Assembly: GCA_019915135.1 (NCBI GenBank)
Contig: JAHLMK010000001.1
Coordinates: forward strand, 620,001 to 684,000
Source: Strobilurus pachycystidiatus
Taxonomy: Eukaryota; Basidiomycota; Agaricomycetes; Agaricales; Physalacriaceae
Reading direction: 5' to 3'
Length of the DNA: 64,000 bases
The notes beneath the pieces were generated by a model. That model was not told where the DNA came from. It ran no database searches and worked only from the letters and a program-made list of their open reading frames with translations. A program made the position numbers and the translations under genes. Of this stretch, positions 10,451 through 22,504 are shown piece by piece (position 1 is the first letter of the stretch; every line of letters begins with the position of its first letter).

Positions 10451-11127
10451 TTCCGAAATGTTTTCCCACGATGTTTCCTGTTCAATAGCTCACTTAGACT
10501 CGGCGACGACTCAATGACTCTACTGTACTCGGTCAACTGGGACGTTCCCGTGGCGAAGCACTGGAACTCACCTTGGGAGCACTGAACATCAACACCGGCT
10601 TCAAGTTCTATATAAAGACACAATTAAACGCCACCGCACCGAGGCATGCCAGTGGTTTCCTCTTCAGTCTCACGATCCTGACAGTGGCTTAAGCGCTTAT
10701 GTCTGGCTTGGACTTGAAAACAGAATCGGAGACGCGGCAAATGAATCGCCCTTTAGGACTCGGATCACACGCTGAAGTCGCCGTCACGGTTATTGCGCTT
10801 CGCGCTCGAACTCTATACATTGAGACGCTCAGTTACGGTGTCTCACACAGTGTGTCAGTTATCCTTCACCGAAAGTCAGTGAATCGCATTAGTCCCTCAT
10901 GTGAATGAGCTGACTGATGTATTTCATCACATGTCGACTGCTGATTGTTCAAAAGCAGCAGGATCATTCGGGTGACTTTTCCCAGACTAAGCCACGCCTT
11001 CGCGTCTGTCCTCTGAATATTGAGACGACGACAGTCATCCCCTCATTTTGATCATCCAAGGAACGAGCTAGGAGGCGAGTTACGTGCACTCTTCGTCTTT
11101 CGAATGTTCTCACAATGCAACGTAGAC
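10451..11127 (+). promoter_or_regulatory. Intergenic region with a TATA-like box
   Basis: No convincing gene is seen. TCTATATAAAGACA at about 10607-10620 looks like a TATA box for plus-strand transcription, but it lies about 500 bp before the next supported ATG (11128). Either a long or spliced leader or a missed small exon would be needed. A 69-codon frame at 10699-10908 has an ATG but no recognisable features. Confidence 0.3.
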
Positions 11128-11643
11128 ATGGGCATTGATGCTGGTTTCGATCTCTTCCCTCCGCTTGAAAAGGACGATGTCGAGGACCAACATAACTGGA
11201 ACCTCTTCTTGAAAAAGGTTGTCGACGTATATCGAGATGATCCAAATGTGGAGGTTCGAGAGAATGGTGATATCTGGTTCAAGCAAGGAGAGCATCCAAT
11301 CCTCTTTGCGGAAGGACACAAGTTTCGACGCTTCTCGTCTAAGGTTTCTGGAAGCAATGCCGGAAGTGTTAGCAAATATTTGGAGAGAGTCTATCGTATT
11401 GCTACAGATCACATCACGGGCAATCATCTCGTGCATTGGTGGTCGGATTATGGATACGACGGAGAACCCAGAGCATGGTACGGATGGGATGAGGTGTACA
11501 AAGGTGTGCTGTTTGATCATTTGCTGTCAATGCTTCTGAGATGTTTATGCTCTTCCAGCTCGAGAAACTTGATCTTACTCGTACCATACATGTATACTAC
11601 AAGTAACAAGTCTGAATCACCATGCACTAGTGAGTCGGAGTGA
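11128..11643 (+). CDS. Conserved fungal protein of unknown function (MGIDAGFD family)
   Basis: The frame from ATG 11128 begins MGIDAGFDLFPPLEK and continues through VEVRENGDIWFKQGEHPILF and EGHKFRRFSSKVSGS, a pattern I recognise from uncharacterised small proteins in many filamentous fungi. I chose 11128 because upstream ATGs (11020, 11104) add sequence unlike the family. The C-terminus is uncertain. Unspliced, the frame ends at 11643. A possible intron near 11500-11560 (GTGTAC or GTGTGC donor, TTCCAG acceptor) would give a shorter, different tail. No catalytic motif is evident. Confidence 0.65.
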   Translation: MGIDAGFDLFPPLEKDDVEDQHNWNLFLKKVVDVYRDDPNVEVRENGDIWFKQGEHPILFAEGHKFRRFSSKVSGSNAGSVSKYLERVYRIATDHITGNHLVHWWSDYGYDGEPRAWYGWDEVYKGVLFDHLLSMLLRCLCSSSSRNLILLVPYMYTTSNKSESPCTSESE

Positions 11644-12329
11644 CTGTGTATTGTTGTTGTGTGTACTGGACCCTGGTACTGTAAAGATCTTACAAGAGTC
11701 GGAGGTACCTGTACTTTGGCAAGACTTATTGGATCCCGACTTCTCGCTTGACAATCGACACCTGGAAGTGGAACATACAGTAGTCCTGTCAGAGGATCAT
11801 CTTTGCCATCCGATTACCGCCTTCCCCAATTAGGGAAGTCGCAAAATCCCGATTTTCAATTCAAGCCCGATCACTTTCTTCCACGGCTTTGGCTTGATCC
11901 CATCACTTGCGCGGCCTGCAACTTGTGACTCCCTCTCTCCTTCCTTCTCAAATCTGCTCCAACTGGACGGCGTCCACGCGTCGAAAGCCGTCCACGCAAG
12001 GCTCACTTGATTATGAGCCGGCCATGTGAAGATACGAGTCCATCAGGCATCGAATCCAAATTTATCACCATTCAAAATCTGCCCCAAAGCAGCCCAAAGC
12101 CTAGCATCAGGCTCTATACCGACAGCGCCACGTTTCGCCACGTGTGCCGCGCATCCCCAGCACTCAACCGAGTCAACGCGTGGTGCATGGACGTCCATAT
12201 GAAATGCGCATGCGGCCCTACGTACACTAGATCCGGACTTTGACGGTGATCAACTACGTGCGCCCGAGTGTGGATACGCCAGCGGAGCAGAAACCCGCTA
12301 TCAGGCTAGCTCTACGTCTCTCTTCCAGG
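11644..12329 (+). promoter_or_regulatory. Upstream region of the arrestin-like gene
   Basis: No gene is seen. The sequence is presumed to hold the promoter of the arrestin-like gene. An in-frame ATG at 12240 would add 30 residues, but ATG 12330 (MSLLRDLLKRNQ) is the more natural start. Confidence 0.35.
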
Positions 12330-14623
12330 ATGTCTCTCCTCCGTGACCTCTTGAAGCGGAACCAGCCCCGGCCTAACGTTCCAGGAGACTCCCCGCTCCC
12401 AGCATCATCCAAGCGTAGCGTCAAGAAATATGCGGCGTCTATCAAATCCTCAGGCGGCGCGTCGGTGCGATCATTGGCCGAATCGATGATGAGTTTCTAC
12501 TCGGTCATGACTGGCGGAGGCGCGCGCATTCCTAAACGTAGGCGCCCCGATTACTCGACGTTAGGTGTGTTCCAAAGCATTCGTTCTTGATAAGAACGTC
12601 CTGACGGACTGGCCGCGCAGGTGTACCGGAATGGTATGCCGAGGATCCTCCATCTGCGCCGCCTATGCCCGGGACAGCACCAGCTTCGCCAGCGCCCAAG
12701 TTCACTCGGGGCACAGCCAGCAAACCTCATGCGGACACTGAGGGTGGTAAACCGTGGTTGGGGCTCGTGCTGTATAGTCATGCCCGTCCCGAGTCCGCTG
12801 TGGCGATGTATCACAATGGAGGTAGGTTCATTATCATAGGGCTTGATCTGCATGTTCTCAATCTTTTCATTTTTCGCAGCTAAAATAACCGGCGAGGTAC
12901 GCGTTGCTCTCGACGCGCCGACGAATATCGCTAGCATCGATGTCTGGGTGTGTGTGTCTTGTGTGGATCTACCGCTCTCGGTTTTCTGAGCGACTGCTCT
13001 AGGTTACCGTCATCTCTGAGAGCGTCGTCGATCTCTATAAACCTCCGCTCGCAGCTATGACTGTAAACGTCTGGAACCGAGCGAAGGGTGACCCAAGATC
13101 GAGCGCATCCAACGAGCCCAATTTCAAGGGCAGATTTCCTCAAGGCACCTTCGTGTTTCCGTTCGAATTCCCAGCCTTGCCAGAGGATACACTGGTGAAG
13201 CATCCAGAAGATGGTAAACGCAGAGTACGCCGTTTTGTGTATCTCAAACAAGCGCTTTCCTGAATCATTTCTCTATTGCAGAACCTGGCCCGCCTCCCCA
13301 TGCCTCGTAAGTGTTCTATTCATACCGCGAATCTGACATCCTGAGAATCGCGCTAGCTTCGTATTATGTTGGTATCACAGGTAGTTTCTCGGGCAACATC
13401 AAGTACACTGCCGGAGTCAATGTTGTGCGGGAAGGATTTGGGGCCATAAACCAAGAGTTCGATATGGACTTCCAATACCTTCCGCTCTGCAAGGCTCTGC
13501 CGCGTGTGAAGACACCGTTTCCATTTCTACCCAGCCGGGAGGACTGGCCGTTCCGTCGGGAGGTGGTAGGAGGCTGGACACTCACTCCGTTTGGAGGCAG
13601 AGGACGGCTTGGCGAAGAGCTGGTCGAGGTCGAGGGCATTGTACGTGAACTGCTCGCTGTGTCGTATCGGTCTTTGAATTTTCTCCTTGTCAGCTCGGAT
13701 GCCAAGAGCCTGCTGTGTATACTGCCGGCCAAGTGCTTGAATTCTCCCTTCTTCTGTGGTCCACGAACCCTCTGGCCCTCGAGGCGCTTGGACAACCTGG
13801 CGCCATCGAGGTGGGCATCTGTAAATCGGACCTCTTCTCGATGCACGTGTTGGCTCCTCGGACGTCCTCACGGAAGAATAGGCATCTCACCAGGCTTGCC
13901 GGTGGACGTATCTGGCGCGAGGATGATGGGCGGCCTGGAGACGACGAGCCTATACCGGAGATCAAGCTGGTCAACTTGCCAGACTCACCGACGTCAGGAA
14001 CGGGAGCGAAAGGGACGCCAAACCCAGTAACTTTGGGGTCGCATACGGTGAAGGGAGCGCGCTCGTCGCGAATGCAGGAGGTGTGGTCTGGGAACAGCGA
14101 ACCGGTTGAGGACAGTAGCGTAGATGCTGACTCCAAGAGCACTCCGTCTACTGAGCGCGTGCCCTCTCCGACACCTTCCCTGGAAGATATCGACTTTGAC
14201 GACGGTCAACAGACAGACCACTTCTTGCGCCTACATGGAGAGGTTCGCGTCCCTCCCTGCAGCCACCCTAGCTTCCGCTACTCGAACATGGGCCGTGAAG
14301 TAGGTCTGTCAACTTCTCCATGAACTTGCAACTGACCTTGTTGTCTGCAGTATGTCATGCATCTTCTCATTCAACACCCACAGTACTCTCATATATCGCC
14401 CAACGCGAGCGGTATCTTGGCAGAGTTCCCGATCTGGTACGTCCTCGACCGGTTTGCCCACCTTCCGTCGGGGATGCACGCTGCGGACGATATTACTACA
14501 CTGCCTGTTGACGGGCCCGCTATTCCCTTGACCACTGATACGGTCCGCGCACCGTTGAGGATTGGAGAATTTACTACAGAGAAGAGGCCGACATCCAAGG
14601 TCGTTCGCTATGCTGCGTTCTGA
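12330..14623 (+). CDS. Arrestin-like (alpha-arrestin family) protein
   Basis: Eight exons (12330-12564, 12621-12821, 12880-12947, 13003-13194, 13282-13306, 13357-13640, 13694-14299, 14351-14623) give 627 aa. A basic, Ser-rich N-terminus precedes an arrestin-type beta sandwich: GEVRVALDAPTNIASIDVWV, then VFPFEFPALPEDTL, then a junction reading LPMPPSYYVGITGSFSG and IKYTAGVNVVREG. A second sandwich strand reads YTAGQVLEFSLLLWS. A polar, phospho-prone spacer rich in Ser-Pro follows, then a final arrestin-like strand (HPSFRYSNMGREYVMHLLIQ). Such proteins commonly act as adaptors for Rsp5-type ubiquitin ligases in endocytosis. No clear PPxY was confirmed here, so that role is family inference. Exon 5 is only 25 nt, and intron 4 must use the donor at 13195 (CTG|GTGAAG) to keep frame. 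Confidence 0.8.
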
Positions 14624-14827
14624 TTTGCACCATTTGATATCTAAACCCTACATACACGTTCGCGTCTGCAGAAGTAGTAGACCGTAAACTTGTAGCCCTA
14701 GTGTCGAGTATAAGCCATACGTGCGGCGATCACCTTCCAAAACAGGGAAGAGAAAATACTGGAAGGAGCGGGAAATTCGAACGCGTCGGTGATTGTCTCT
14801 TGCTTTCTTACCATCACCACTGTCCCC

Positions 14828-16248
14828 ATGGCCTCAGTCCCTGCTCCGCTCCCGCCGTCGACCGCCAACTGGCACTGGAAAAACAAAAACGTCACCAAAT
14901 GGGGCCACGAATGGTTCAAGACTGAGCTCACCGCACTCAAGGTCGAGAGCGATGCCGACGTCGCGGAGGGCGAGGTCCAGGAGGCGGTCTGGATCTCCGA
15001 TGTCTTTGACATCGACGGCGACATCGAGCTTGGCCAGCGCAAATCCAAGTGCGTCTCACAGCCCCCACCAACGCCACCGCACTGACCTCCGCAGATTGAT
15101 CACGATATTCGACTGCCGGTTCACCATCAACTGGGCGGGCGTCGCGCGGGACGGCACGGACGTCAAGGGCCGCATCGACATTCCCGAGGTGTCGCACGAG
15201 AACACTGTCGATGAGCAGGAGCCGTACAGCGTACGTGGGCCGCCACCCTTCGCCGTTGCAGCTGACTGAGCCAGGATGGCAGTACATATGGGGACTGACC
15301 ACCGCTTCATCCCCCGGGTCGCAAGCAGTCTACGCTCTCGCCAAGGCGCGTCTTCCCGCCCTCGTGGACGCCGTATTCCGCAAGTTCCCAGCGACGATGC
15401 TCGATCTGCACGGGAAGGATCTCACTGTCAACGGAAGCACCGACCCGAGCCGCGCAGGAACACCCAAACCCACCGAGTCGACGCCCGCCGCCGCCGCTGC
15501 ACCCAAGTCCGAACCCGCCAAGCCGAAAGCAGAGAAAAAGAAGAACACCGTTAACACGAAGACCATCACTGTCGAGGGAAACTTTGCGGCCAGCGCTGAC
15601 GACCTGTTTGATCTGCTCACGAACGAAAAGCGTATTCCGATGTGGACGCGTGCTCCAGCCCAGGTCAGTTCACTGAACGTTCTTGTCACACTTACTTACA
15701 AATCCTAGTCCGCCGCTCAACCCGATACACCGTATTCTCTCTTTGGCGGAGGTGTACGGGGTACCTATATCTCGCTCACGAAGCCGACGGAGATTATACA
15801 AAGCTGGGCTCTGGCCAGCCCGACTTGGCCCTCAGGCAAGTAGCTTGCTTTCGTCAAAGACAATACAATTGATTTCAGCGGTACAGACCACACTGCTCAA
15901 CTGACGACCACCCTCGCACAAGGATCAGACTCGACCAAAGTTACCTTCACGCTCGATGGCGTTCCGACTGGCATGGAAGAGGAGATCAAGCGGAATCTCG
16001 AAGGGTACTAGTAAGTAGATACTCCCAAAAACTGACGATTCGGTCGCTCACGAATCAACAGCATTCACGGGTTCAAGTCTATTGGGTATGTCCAACTAGT
16101 CTATTCCGAGCCTTCCCCGCCTCCTAGGAGACATGTTCCCAAGCCCGAAGCCAGACCCAAACCTACATCAACTTCATACCTTTCCGTTATCGCTATATCA
16201 GCCTTGATTCTTGCCGCTGCGTTCTCTATACCCTTCTTATCTTCCTAA
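14828..16248 (+). CDS. AHA1: Aha1-type activator of Hsp90 ATPase, with C-terminal membrane helix
   Basis: Six exons (14828-15048, 15095-15230, 15283-15663, 15709-15835, 15887-16010, 16062-16248) give 391 aa. The N-terminal Aha1 domain reads NWHWKNKNVTKWGHEWFK ... ITIFDCRFTINWAG and binds the Hsp90 middle domain. A charged Ala/Lys linker leads to the C-terminal AHSA1 domain (FAASADDLFDLLTNEKRIPMWTRAPAQ, then IIQSWALASPTWPSDHTAQL). Both domains of the family are complete. Two oddities: intron 4 (15836-15886) has a GC donor (CAG|GCAAGT), required to join WPS to DHTAQ; and the protein ends in a proline-rich stretch followed by a hydrophobic helix (SYLSVIAISALILAAAFSIP), like a tail anchor. Aha1 is normally cytosolic, so a membrane-anchored form would be unusual. 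Confidence 0.88.
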
Positions 16249-16493
16249 ATTATATCTATACTCAATGTTAATGCTTGTCTTTCTTTTCTAGGTTGGGCAC
16301 TATGCTGTAAACGCTTGATATGCGGCAGGTGGTGATCTACTTGTCCCGGTACGCGCGGAGAGAGAGAGGTGATATCTAGAGTCGTAAGAAGAAACTGAAT
16401 AGAACTGTTGTATTGATGCGTAGAAATGGTAAATGCTCGAGGTTCACGGGCACGGAACGGACTTTGTATTCGTCGACGACTGATCTGCCCAAC

Positions 16494-17929
16494 ATGGCCG
16501 ACCCCACGAGCACTGCTGTATATCTGCGTCAAACGGGAGAGTGGATTATGAGATCAGCCATGTCCATAACAGTCGAAAGTATAGCGTGGAGTACGCTGTA
16601 CTCGATCCCGAATTATGTTGGCCTCTAATTCCACATCTAGCGCTTTCGCTTTGTTCAATGATAGTGTTATACTATCTTCATCGGAAAACAGCCCCAGCGT
16701 ACGGAACTTTGACTTTCCTGTGCGATAAGTCATGCGCTAACCCTATCATCCTGTTAGTGCCCCGCGGATGCGACAATTTCTGATATGGTGCCTCTGGATG
16801 ATGTTTATTTTGAGCTCCTACATGTACGCCACGGACTTGTACTGGTTCTTTGCGCAAACCAGAGGCATACTGCTCGAGGCGGAAGATAATGCGAATCACG
16901 GGATATCTCCTACGGAGAAGGCTCTCCAGATACAGAGCCAGATGTCGGGGAAGGTCATCATGAACCTGCTTCAAACCACTGCATTTGGGTTGATGGTATG
17001 ATCCTTACACGACTTGATGCTTACCTCTCACGATATTCCAAGTTGTTCCTTGGTGATTTGATCGTCTGGTCGCGTGCCCTTTTCCTCTCAAGCGGGAACA
17101 AGACCGCTCGCTATCTTGTGTGGGTGGCCATCACATGTATAGTGGCGTATCCAGGTATGTTCTTGAGCTCCGTTATGACTCGAATTTGAGACCTTTCCAT
17201 TCAGCTGTGGGCTGGTTCGTCGTGAAATGTACTTTCAACACAGGATTCCCGAGTTTCATCATGGACAACGCTGCAGGCGGAGTACTTGCTGGTCCCTCGA
17301 CGTGCCATGCATTCGGTCGCGTTACCATATGTCTATCCCTGATAAGCAATTTTCTATCGACATGCGTAATCACGTACATCGGATGGTTCGTCATCCCAGC
17401 ACCTCCTGCCAGAGATGTTTGACTTACTCTTTCTGTAGGCGACATCGTCTTGCTATGAAAGAAGTGATAGCTCGGGAAAGTTCATCAACCAGCCTCAAGA
17501 TTATCCGGCTACTTTCTGAGTCTGGCTTTACATATCTCTTTGTGAATGTGAGCGGTGATTTTCTTAACCTTCACGGGCTCTGTTGACCGTATGTAATCAA
17601 AGCTCTTGTGGATTCTGTTCAGAGCGTGCACTGTTTCGCACTACAATGCAGCCTTTGTAGTAGCGGCAGCTGCCAGCATTGTTGAGAACCAAATACCCGT
17701 ACTGACTACAGTCTTGCTATTCACTGCCACGACACTGACTCGGTTACAGACCATGACCGCCGTACTGACGTATGTTCTCATCCAGTGGTATGGCTCTGCA
17801 TGGGATGCTGCGGCAGAAAGCAGGCAGACAGGGACTACCACTAGCATAAACTTCGCGTCAAATAATGGTCCCCACGGCGAGAGCTTTGGAGAGGAAGTAT
17901 TTGACGAGAATGATGAGGACCTGGTCTAG
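16494..17929 (+). CDS. Multi-pass (about 7-TM) membrane protein, paralogue 2 of 4
   Basis: Eight exons (16494-16590, 16641-16698, 16758-16995, 17043-17154, 17205-17385, 17439-17547, 17603-17698, 17750-17929) give 356 aa. It has the family signposts GEWIMRSAM, SLCSMIVLYYLH, SSYMYATDLYW, a long GILLEAEDN loop, LFLGDLIVWSRAL, IIRLLSESGFTYLFVN and AVLTYVLIQWYGS, then an acidic C-terminal tail. Intron positions and phases match paralogues 1, 3 and 4, so the four derive from one ancestor. Intron 3 here has a normal GT donor (ATG|GTATGA). It lies 245 bp after the Aha1 gene on the same strand. Function unknown. Confidence 0.8.
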
Positions 17930-18982
17930 GCTTTAGGGCCAAAACATTGTATAGCGTTCGGATTCTATGTTGGCGATATTTAAATCGACTGCCGATGATG
18001 ACTACGGTTCATGAGACATTCGGCATCGACATGGGACGTAACCATGTTTCCTCCTATGAATAGTCTCTTGTGTTGTTACGCCTGCGAAAGACAGCATAAC
18101 GATCGTTAATGATTGAGCTTCGATCGCGAGCGCTAGTTAGCGGCACCGACGTCCTGGACCTAATCCGGAAGTCAACGTCGCTTAGCGAGTGGAAATGCGC
18201 TTCTCGCCACGTCGGTCTTGGACTGTTGGGTCTTCTTCCTCCTCTTGGGGGGAAGACGTTGTTGTTTGCTCTTCCTCGCGCACCGGTAAAAACATGACAG
18301 CAACCTTCTTCGGAGGTGGCAGTGTTCATACCCACTCAAACGCGGTGGGCGCGCGGGGATAGCATTGACTACTTGGTGATTTACCGAAATGGCTCATCTT
18401 ATTCAATGTCGGGGATGGGCTCGACGGTGTAGCCCCACAAGTACAAGGCCTTGTCGCTGGTCTTGTTAAGATGTCAAGCAGGTCTGGAGGATAGCTCCGG
18501 GCTCCATCTTGAAGAACATGTGGCAGTAAATGTGGTTGGCAGGGAGGTAGAGCAATGACAGGCCGCCGACGCGGTGCAGCTGTCAATGGGGCTCGATCGC
18601 ATCTGACGGTGGGCGGTCCTCTTCGCGTCTTTGCCTTGTATGCGTAATCGCTCGCGTTACCTCCTCGTGTGTAGTGAGATGCATCGTATTCTGGTGTAGC
18701 TATTCGCCGTGACTCTAGGTTCAATGAACTCAAGAGCAAGAAGAAATGTCCGTATCTAGTCCAGAGTCCAGACACTCGAATCAGCGCCCATAGGTTCAAA
18801 CTCCGATCAGCCCGAACCACTGAGTACGAAACAGTGTATCTAAGTCTTATCAGTTTGTGATTGCGGAAGTTTGATTGCAATGATCCTCATCGAGTCGCTC
18901 ATTAGGGTCCTCCCAGTCTGCATGATGCATCTCTAGAAGCCTTTAATTGGCAGGTACTCGCCTGGACTTCCTCCTCGCCATC
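17930..18982. other. Intergenic region between membrane paralogues 2 and 3
   Basis: No convincing gene is seen. A block at about 18220-18350 (centred on ACATGACAGCAACCTTCTTC) is similar to the reverse complement of about 27960-28090, upstream of paralogue 4. This marks the outer part of an inverted segmental duplication. A 185-codon minus-strand frame (18326-18880) lacks an ATG start and family features and is not called. Confidence 0.5.
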
Positions 18983-20464
18983 ATGGCAGGCGACACCACG
19001 AGCACTGCCGCTTCCCTGCGACGTACAGGAGAATGGATCATGAACGGTGGCCTTTCCTTGATGGTCGAGGGAATAGCTTGGAGTAAGTTGCAGTCTCCTA
19101 CTTCGACATGTTGATTGATGTCTCTACTCCCTAGCAATCTCACTGTGTTCCATGATAGTTATGCTCTACCTTCACCGTAATACGCGAAAGTACAGGTACG
19201 GATCTGTGGCGCACACATCCAGTTTATACTCAGTCAATCTCGCAGAAAGCACTCTGGCAAGCAGATCACGGTCGCCATCTGCTCGATGATGTTCGCCTTG
19301 AGCTCCTGCCTATACACCATAGATCTCTTCTGGTGGTTTATGCAGACAAAGGCCATACTTCTCGAGGCGCCTGGTGACGAAGGAAGGATCACACCTGCGG
19401 CCAAAGCTGTGCAGACGCGAAATCTGCCATCGGTACATTTGATAAGGGCTATCTTTCAGCAAGGTGCATACTCACTGATGGCACGTCTCAATTCCCTCCT
19501 CGTAGATGCCAGATTTTCTGAATTGTATGCAGCTCCTTCTGGGTGACGCGATTGTCTGGTTCCGAGCTCGAACATTGTCTACTGGGCACACAGTTGCCAG
19601 AGCTCTTGTCTGGGTACTACTTGTAGGCCTGTTGGCATGTGCAGGTAATGTTTCCGACGTATGCTTGAGTTGTGGCTGATTTGAGACGGTAGCAACTATT
19701 CCACCATTGTTAAAATGTGCATGGAATAATGAAGTGTTCTTAAAGGCCACCAACAATTTCTCTGCCTCCGTCCCTTGCGGAACATTGAATCTCACGAATT
19801 TTTGCTTCTCCCTCTTTAGCAACTTTCTGTTGACCTGTTTGATTTCCTATATTGGATAGTCTGTAATTTTTCCTCGGATTCCATTGACCACCAGACTTAT
19901 CTTCGCGACTTTCTAGCAAACATTATCTTGCCATAAAAGATATTTTGGCTCATGGAAAGTCTACGGCCCTCAAAATCATCAGGCTACTGTCAGAGTCCGG
20001 ACTTTTGTACTTCCTTGTCAATGTGAGTGGCGATTCCGGAGTCATAAGCGAGAAGGTCAGATGAATGTCTTGAAGCTGTTCTGGATGCTCCTCTCGATAT
20101 TTGGGCCTTCGACGTATAGCGCAAGCTCTGTTGTGGCGCACGCATTCGTCAGCGTTAATAATCATTTACCCGTCTGTTTCGAGTTTTCATTCACGGCGCC
20201 TAGAAGCTGACGCGTTCATAGACCTTGACCACAATACTCACCTACATCCTCGTTCAGTGGTATGGCTCCTTGTGGGACGCTGCGACGGAACGCACGCGGA
20301 CACAAACCTCCATGCAATTCAACACGCCAGTGTTGACAGACGCGGACTCGACGCTCAACCACTCCGAGGGCATCGACTCGGAAGCTTACTTCAACGACGG
20401 TGTCCAAGCAGTGAACCAACACGAGCTTAAAGTCCAACGAAGTCGTTTAGATCTTCACATTTAG
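18983..20464 (+). CDS. Multi-pass (about 7-TM) membrane protein, paralogue 3 of 4
   Basis: Eight exons (18983-19082, 19135-19195, 19246-19480, 19533-19644, 19693-19858, 19917-20022, 20076-20171, 20222-20464) give 372 aa. Signposts are GEWIMNGG, SLCSMIVMLYLHR, SSCLYTIDLFWWFMQ, KAILLEAPGDEG, LLLGDAIVWFRAR, STALKIIRLLSESGLLYFLVN and TILTYILVQWYGS. Intron 3 (19481-19532) has a GC donor (ATG|GCACGT), needed to join SLM to LLLGDA. Paralogue 4 has the same GC donor. This is the closest relative of paralogue 4, and its downstream region including the end of the neighbouring 5'-nucleotidase is also duplicated there. Function unknown. Confidence 0.8.
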
Positions 20465-20619
20465 AGCTCAGAGTACGAAGAGATTGACTGTAATCCTCTC
20501 ATTCGGGCCACGCCGACCTAGTTGAAATGCATATCCCGCGCTACTCCTTGCAGCTTTGCGAAATACCTCTCCATTGTTGTCTAAGGTATGGACGTCCGTG
20601 ACGCACGTTCAACACTTTC

Positions 20620-22504
20620 CTATTCCGTACTTGTTGTAGTAGAGATTCTCCCATCCAACGTGACGTTGACCACGCCCACATCCCGTAGATACGACATCAG
20701 CGCCTCGTCCTGCGAGTCCAAGGTCGCCCCGAGAGTTTGAACAGGCAAGATATTGTCGCCGCCCGTCGCAATGAAGTCCCTATATAAGCCATGAGTGACC
20801 TGGTGCCACGGAAAGAGAAAATTTGACTGACCAAGTAACGAGTGAATACTCCCTCTCGTCATCACTCGTTACCGTCCTGTTCCCGACAGTCAGACTGACC
20901 AACCGAGACCCGACAGCGTTCGCCGGGTTGTACACAAAGCGTATCTGCGACGAGACTTGTGCAAAGGACGTCAGCGCCGCGCCGTTGAACTGGCTCACGC
21001 CCGACACGATGCCCTCGAAGATCTTCCATAGTTCGGCGCCGTTGAAGAACACGTCGGTTACGGCGTTGCCAAAGGGGAAGCTGGTGAGGACCTGGCCGAT
21101 GGTTATGTTGCCTGCGTCGATGGAGGCTCTGATACCTGGAATACGGGTTAATGTTTGAGAACATGTGGGAGGAAGGAAGCTCACCTCCAGCATTGAGCAG
21201 ACACCCATCAGAGCTCCCAGCGCTGATTTTGATGCGGTACGCGTACGTCGCGTCAGCCACCAAGTCTCCGAGGGTACATTCAGCATGCTGACACGCCGTC
21301 TGGTCCAAGTCCCCTACGGTCACCGCCAGCACCTCCGACGCGTACTCCTCAAACGGCCCGCGCCACTCCTTGATCGCCGCCTGCAGCTCCGGGTCTTGCG
21401 ACGTCGTGTTGTCCAGATGTATCGGCGCGCCGACGTACTCCACGATACGGCCTTCGTGGTCGAACACGATGTCCATGAAACCGAGGTACTCGCCCCATTT
21501 ATACGACGTGACCACGAAGACCTCCTCGCCGTCTAGGTTGGTCTTGATGGTCGGATACGGGCCAGCTGCGCCGGCCATGTCGCCCAGGAGGGTATGACTG
21601 TGCCCGCCGACGATCATGTAGACACCACGCGTCTTCTCCGCCAACTCCATGTCGACCTCATACCCGATATGTGTCATGACGATGATTCTCTTGATATGCG
21701 TCGTCGCGTAGATGTGGTCCACAACGGCCTGCACCGTCTCAATTGGGTCTGAGAAGGTCGTTCCGTTGCCCGGGTTGGAAATGGAGGGTATGGTGTCGGT
21801 GGTGACACCGATAACCGCCAGGTCGTGCTCCTTGAAGATGTGGTACGGCACCAGCGAGGCATTGAGCGCGGGATGCGTGCTGTGGATATTGGCGCACACG
21901 GCAGGGAAGGTGATATTGTTGAGGAATGCGCCGAGAAAGTCGTCCCCGCGGTCGAATTCGTGGTTCCCCGGCACGAACGCGTCAAAGCCGAGCTGATTGA
22001 TGGTTTCGGCAATCTTTTCGCCGCCGTAGTACGAGAAGAAGAGTGTTCCTTGGAACTCGTCCCCGAGGTTGAGGAATAAGCTGTTTTGCTGATGCGGCCG
22101 GAGGTCGTCGACCATGTCTTTGACTCTTTCGAAAGCGTTAGGACGTCGTATGCACAGGAGAAGAACAAGCATACCTTGCATATCCACCATAGCACCCCTT
22201 CTTCGGATCGACGCAGTCCTATCGGAACCAGGACTTCAGCATGGACCCACTATAGTGCGCTGGGTTCACTCACTGTGCCACTCTTTACAAACTCATCCAG
22301 GTGAGCGTGCACGTCGTTAACGTGGAAGATGGTGATGTTGTAGTTGCTGGAGTGTGGGTTGTGTGGTTTGTGTGGTTTGTGTGGCATGTGGCGCTTGTCT
22401 AGACTGCGCCTTGAAACGAGGCGGTCCACCTTTGATTCGACGATGGCGGACGACGCCCATGCCGCTGCAGCGAAGCAGAGGGTGACGCAGGCGGGAATCT
22501 TCAT
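20620..22504 (-). CDS. Secreted 5'-nucleotidase / 2',3'-cyclic phosphodiesterase family metallophosphoesterase
   Basis: Five exons (22274-22504, 22175-22218, 21185-22125, 20832-21135, 20620-20779) give 559 aa. A signal peptide (MKIPACVTLCFAAAAWASS) is followed by a His/Pro/Lys-rich stretch. Then come the two-metal catalytic motifs in order: HVNDVHAH (DxH), GDEFQG, GNHEFD, VMTHIG and GGHSH. The C-terminal 5_nucleotid domain carries LNAGGIRASIDAGNIT, FPFGNAVTDVFFNG and FIATGGDN. This matches full-length UshA/CD73-type enzymes, which hydrolyse extracellular nucleotides to nucleosides and phosphate. It ends tail to tail with membrane paralogue 3, 155 bp away. A degraded copy of its last exon lies near 25810-25890 beside membrane paralogue 4. 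Confidence 0.9.

Noticed and set aside
10699..10908. 69-codon frame after a TATA-like box
   Set aside because: No conserved features, and the stop is followed by unrelated sequence. Kept only as a note in the intergenic entry.
13364..14221. Antisense frames within the arrestin-like gene (for example 160 and 150 codons)
   Set aside because: Shadows of the coding exons, with no ATG-supported product features.
18326..18880. 185-codon minus-strand frame upstream of membrane paralogue 3
   Set aside because: It starts with TTG, has no recognisable motif, and lies in a region only partly conserved in the duplicated arm.
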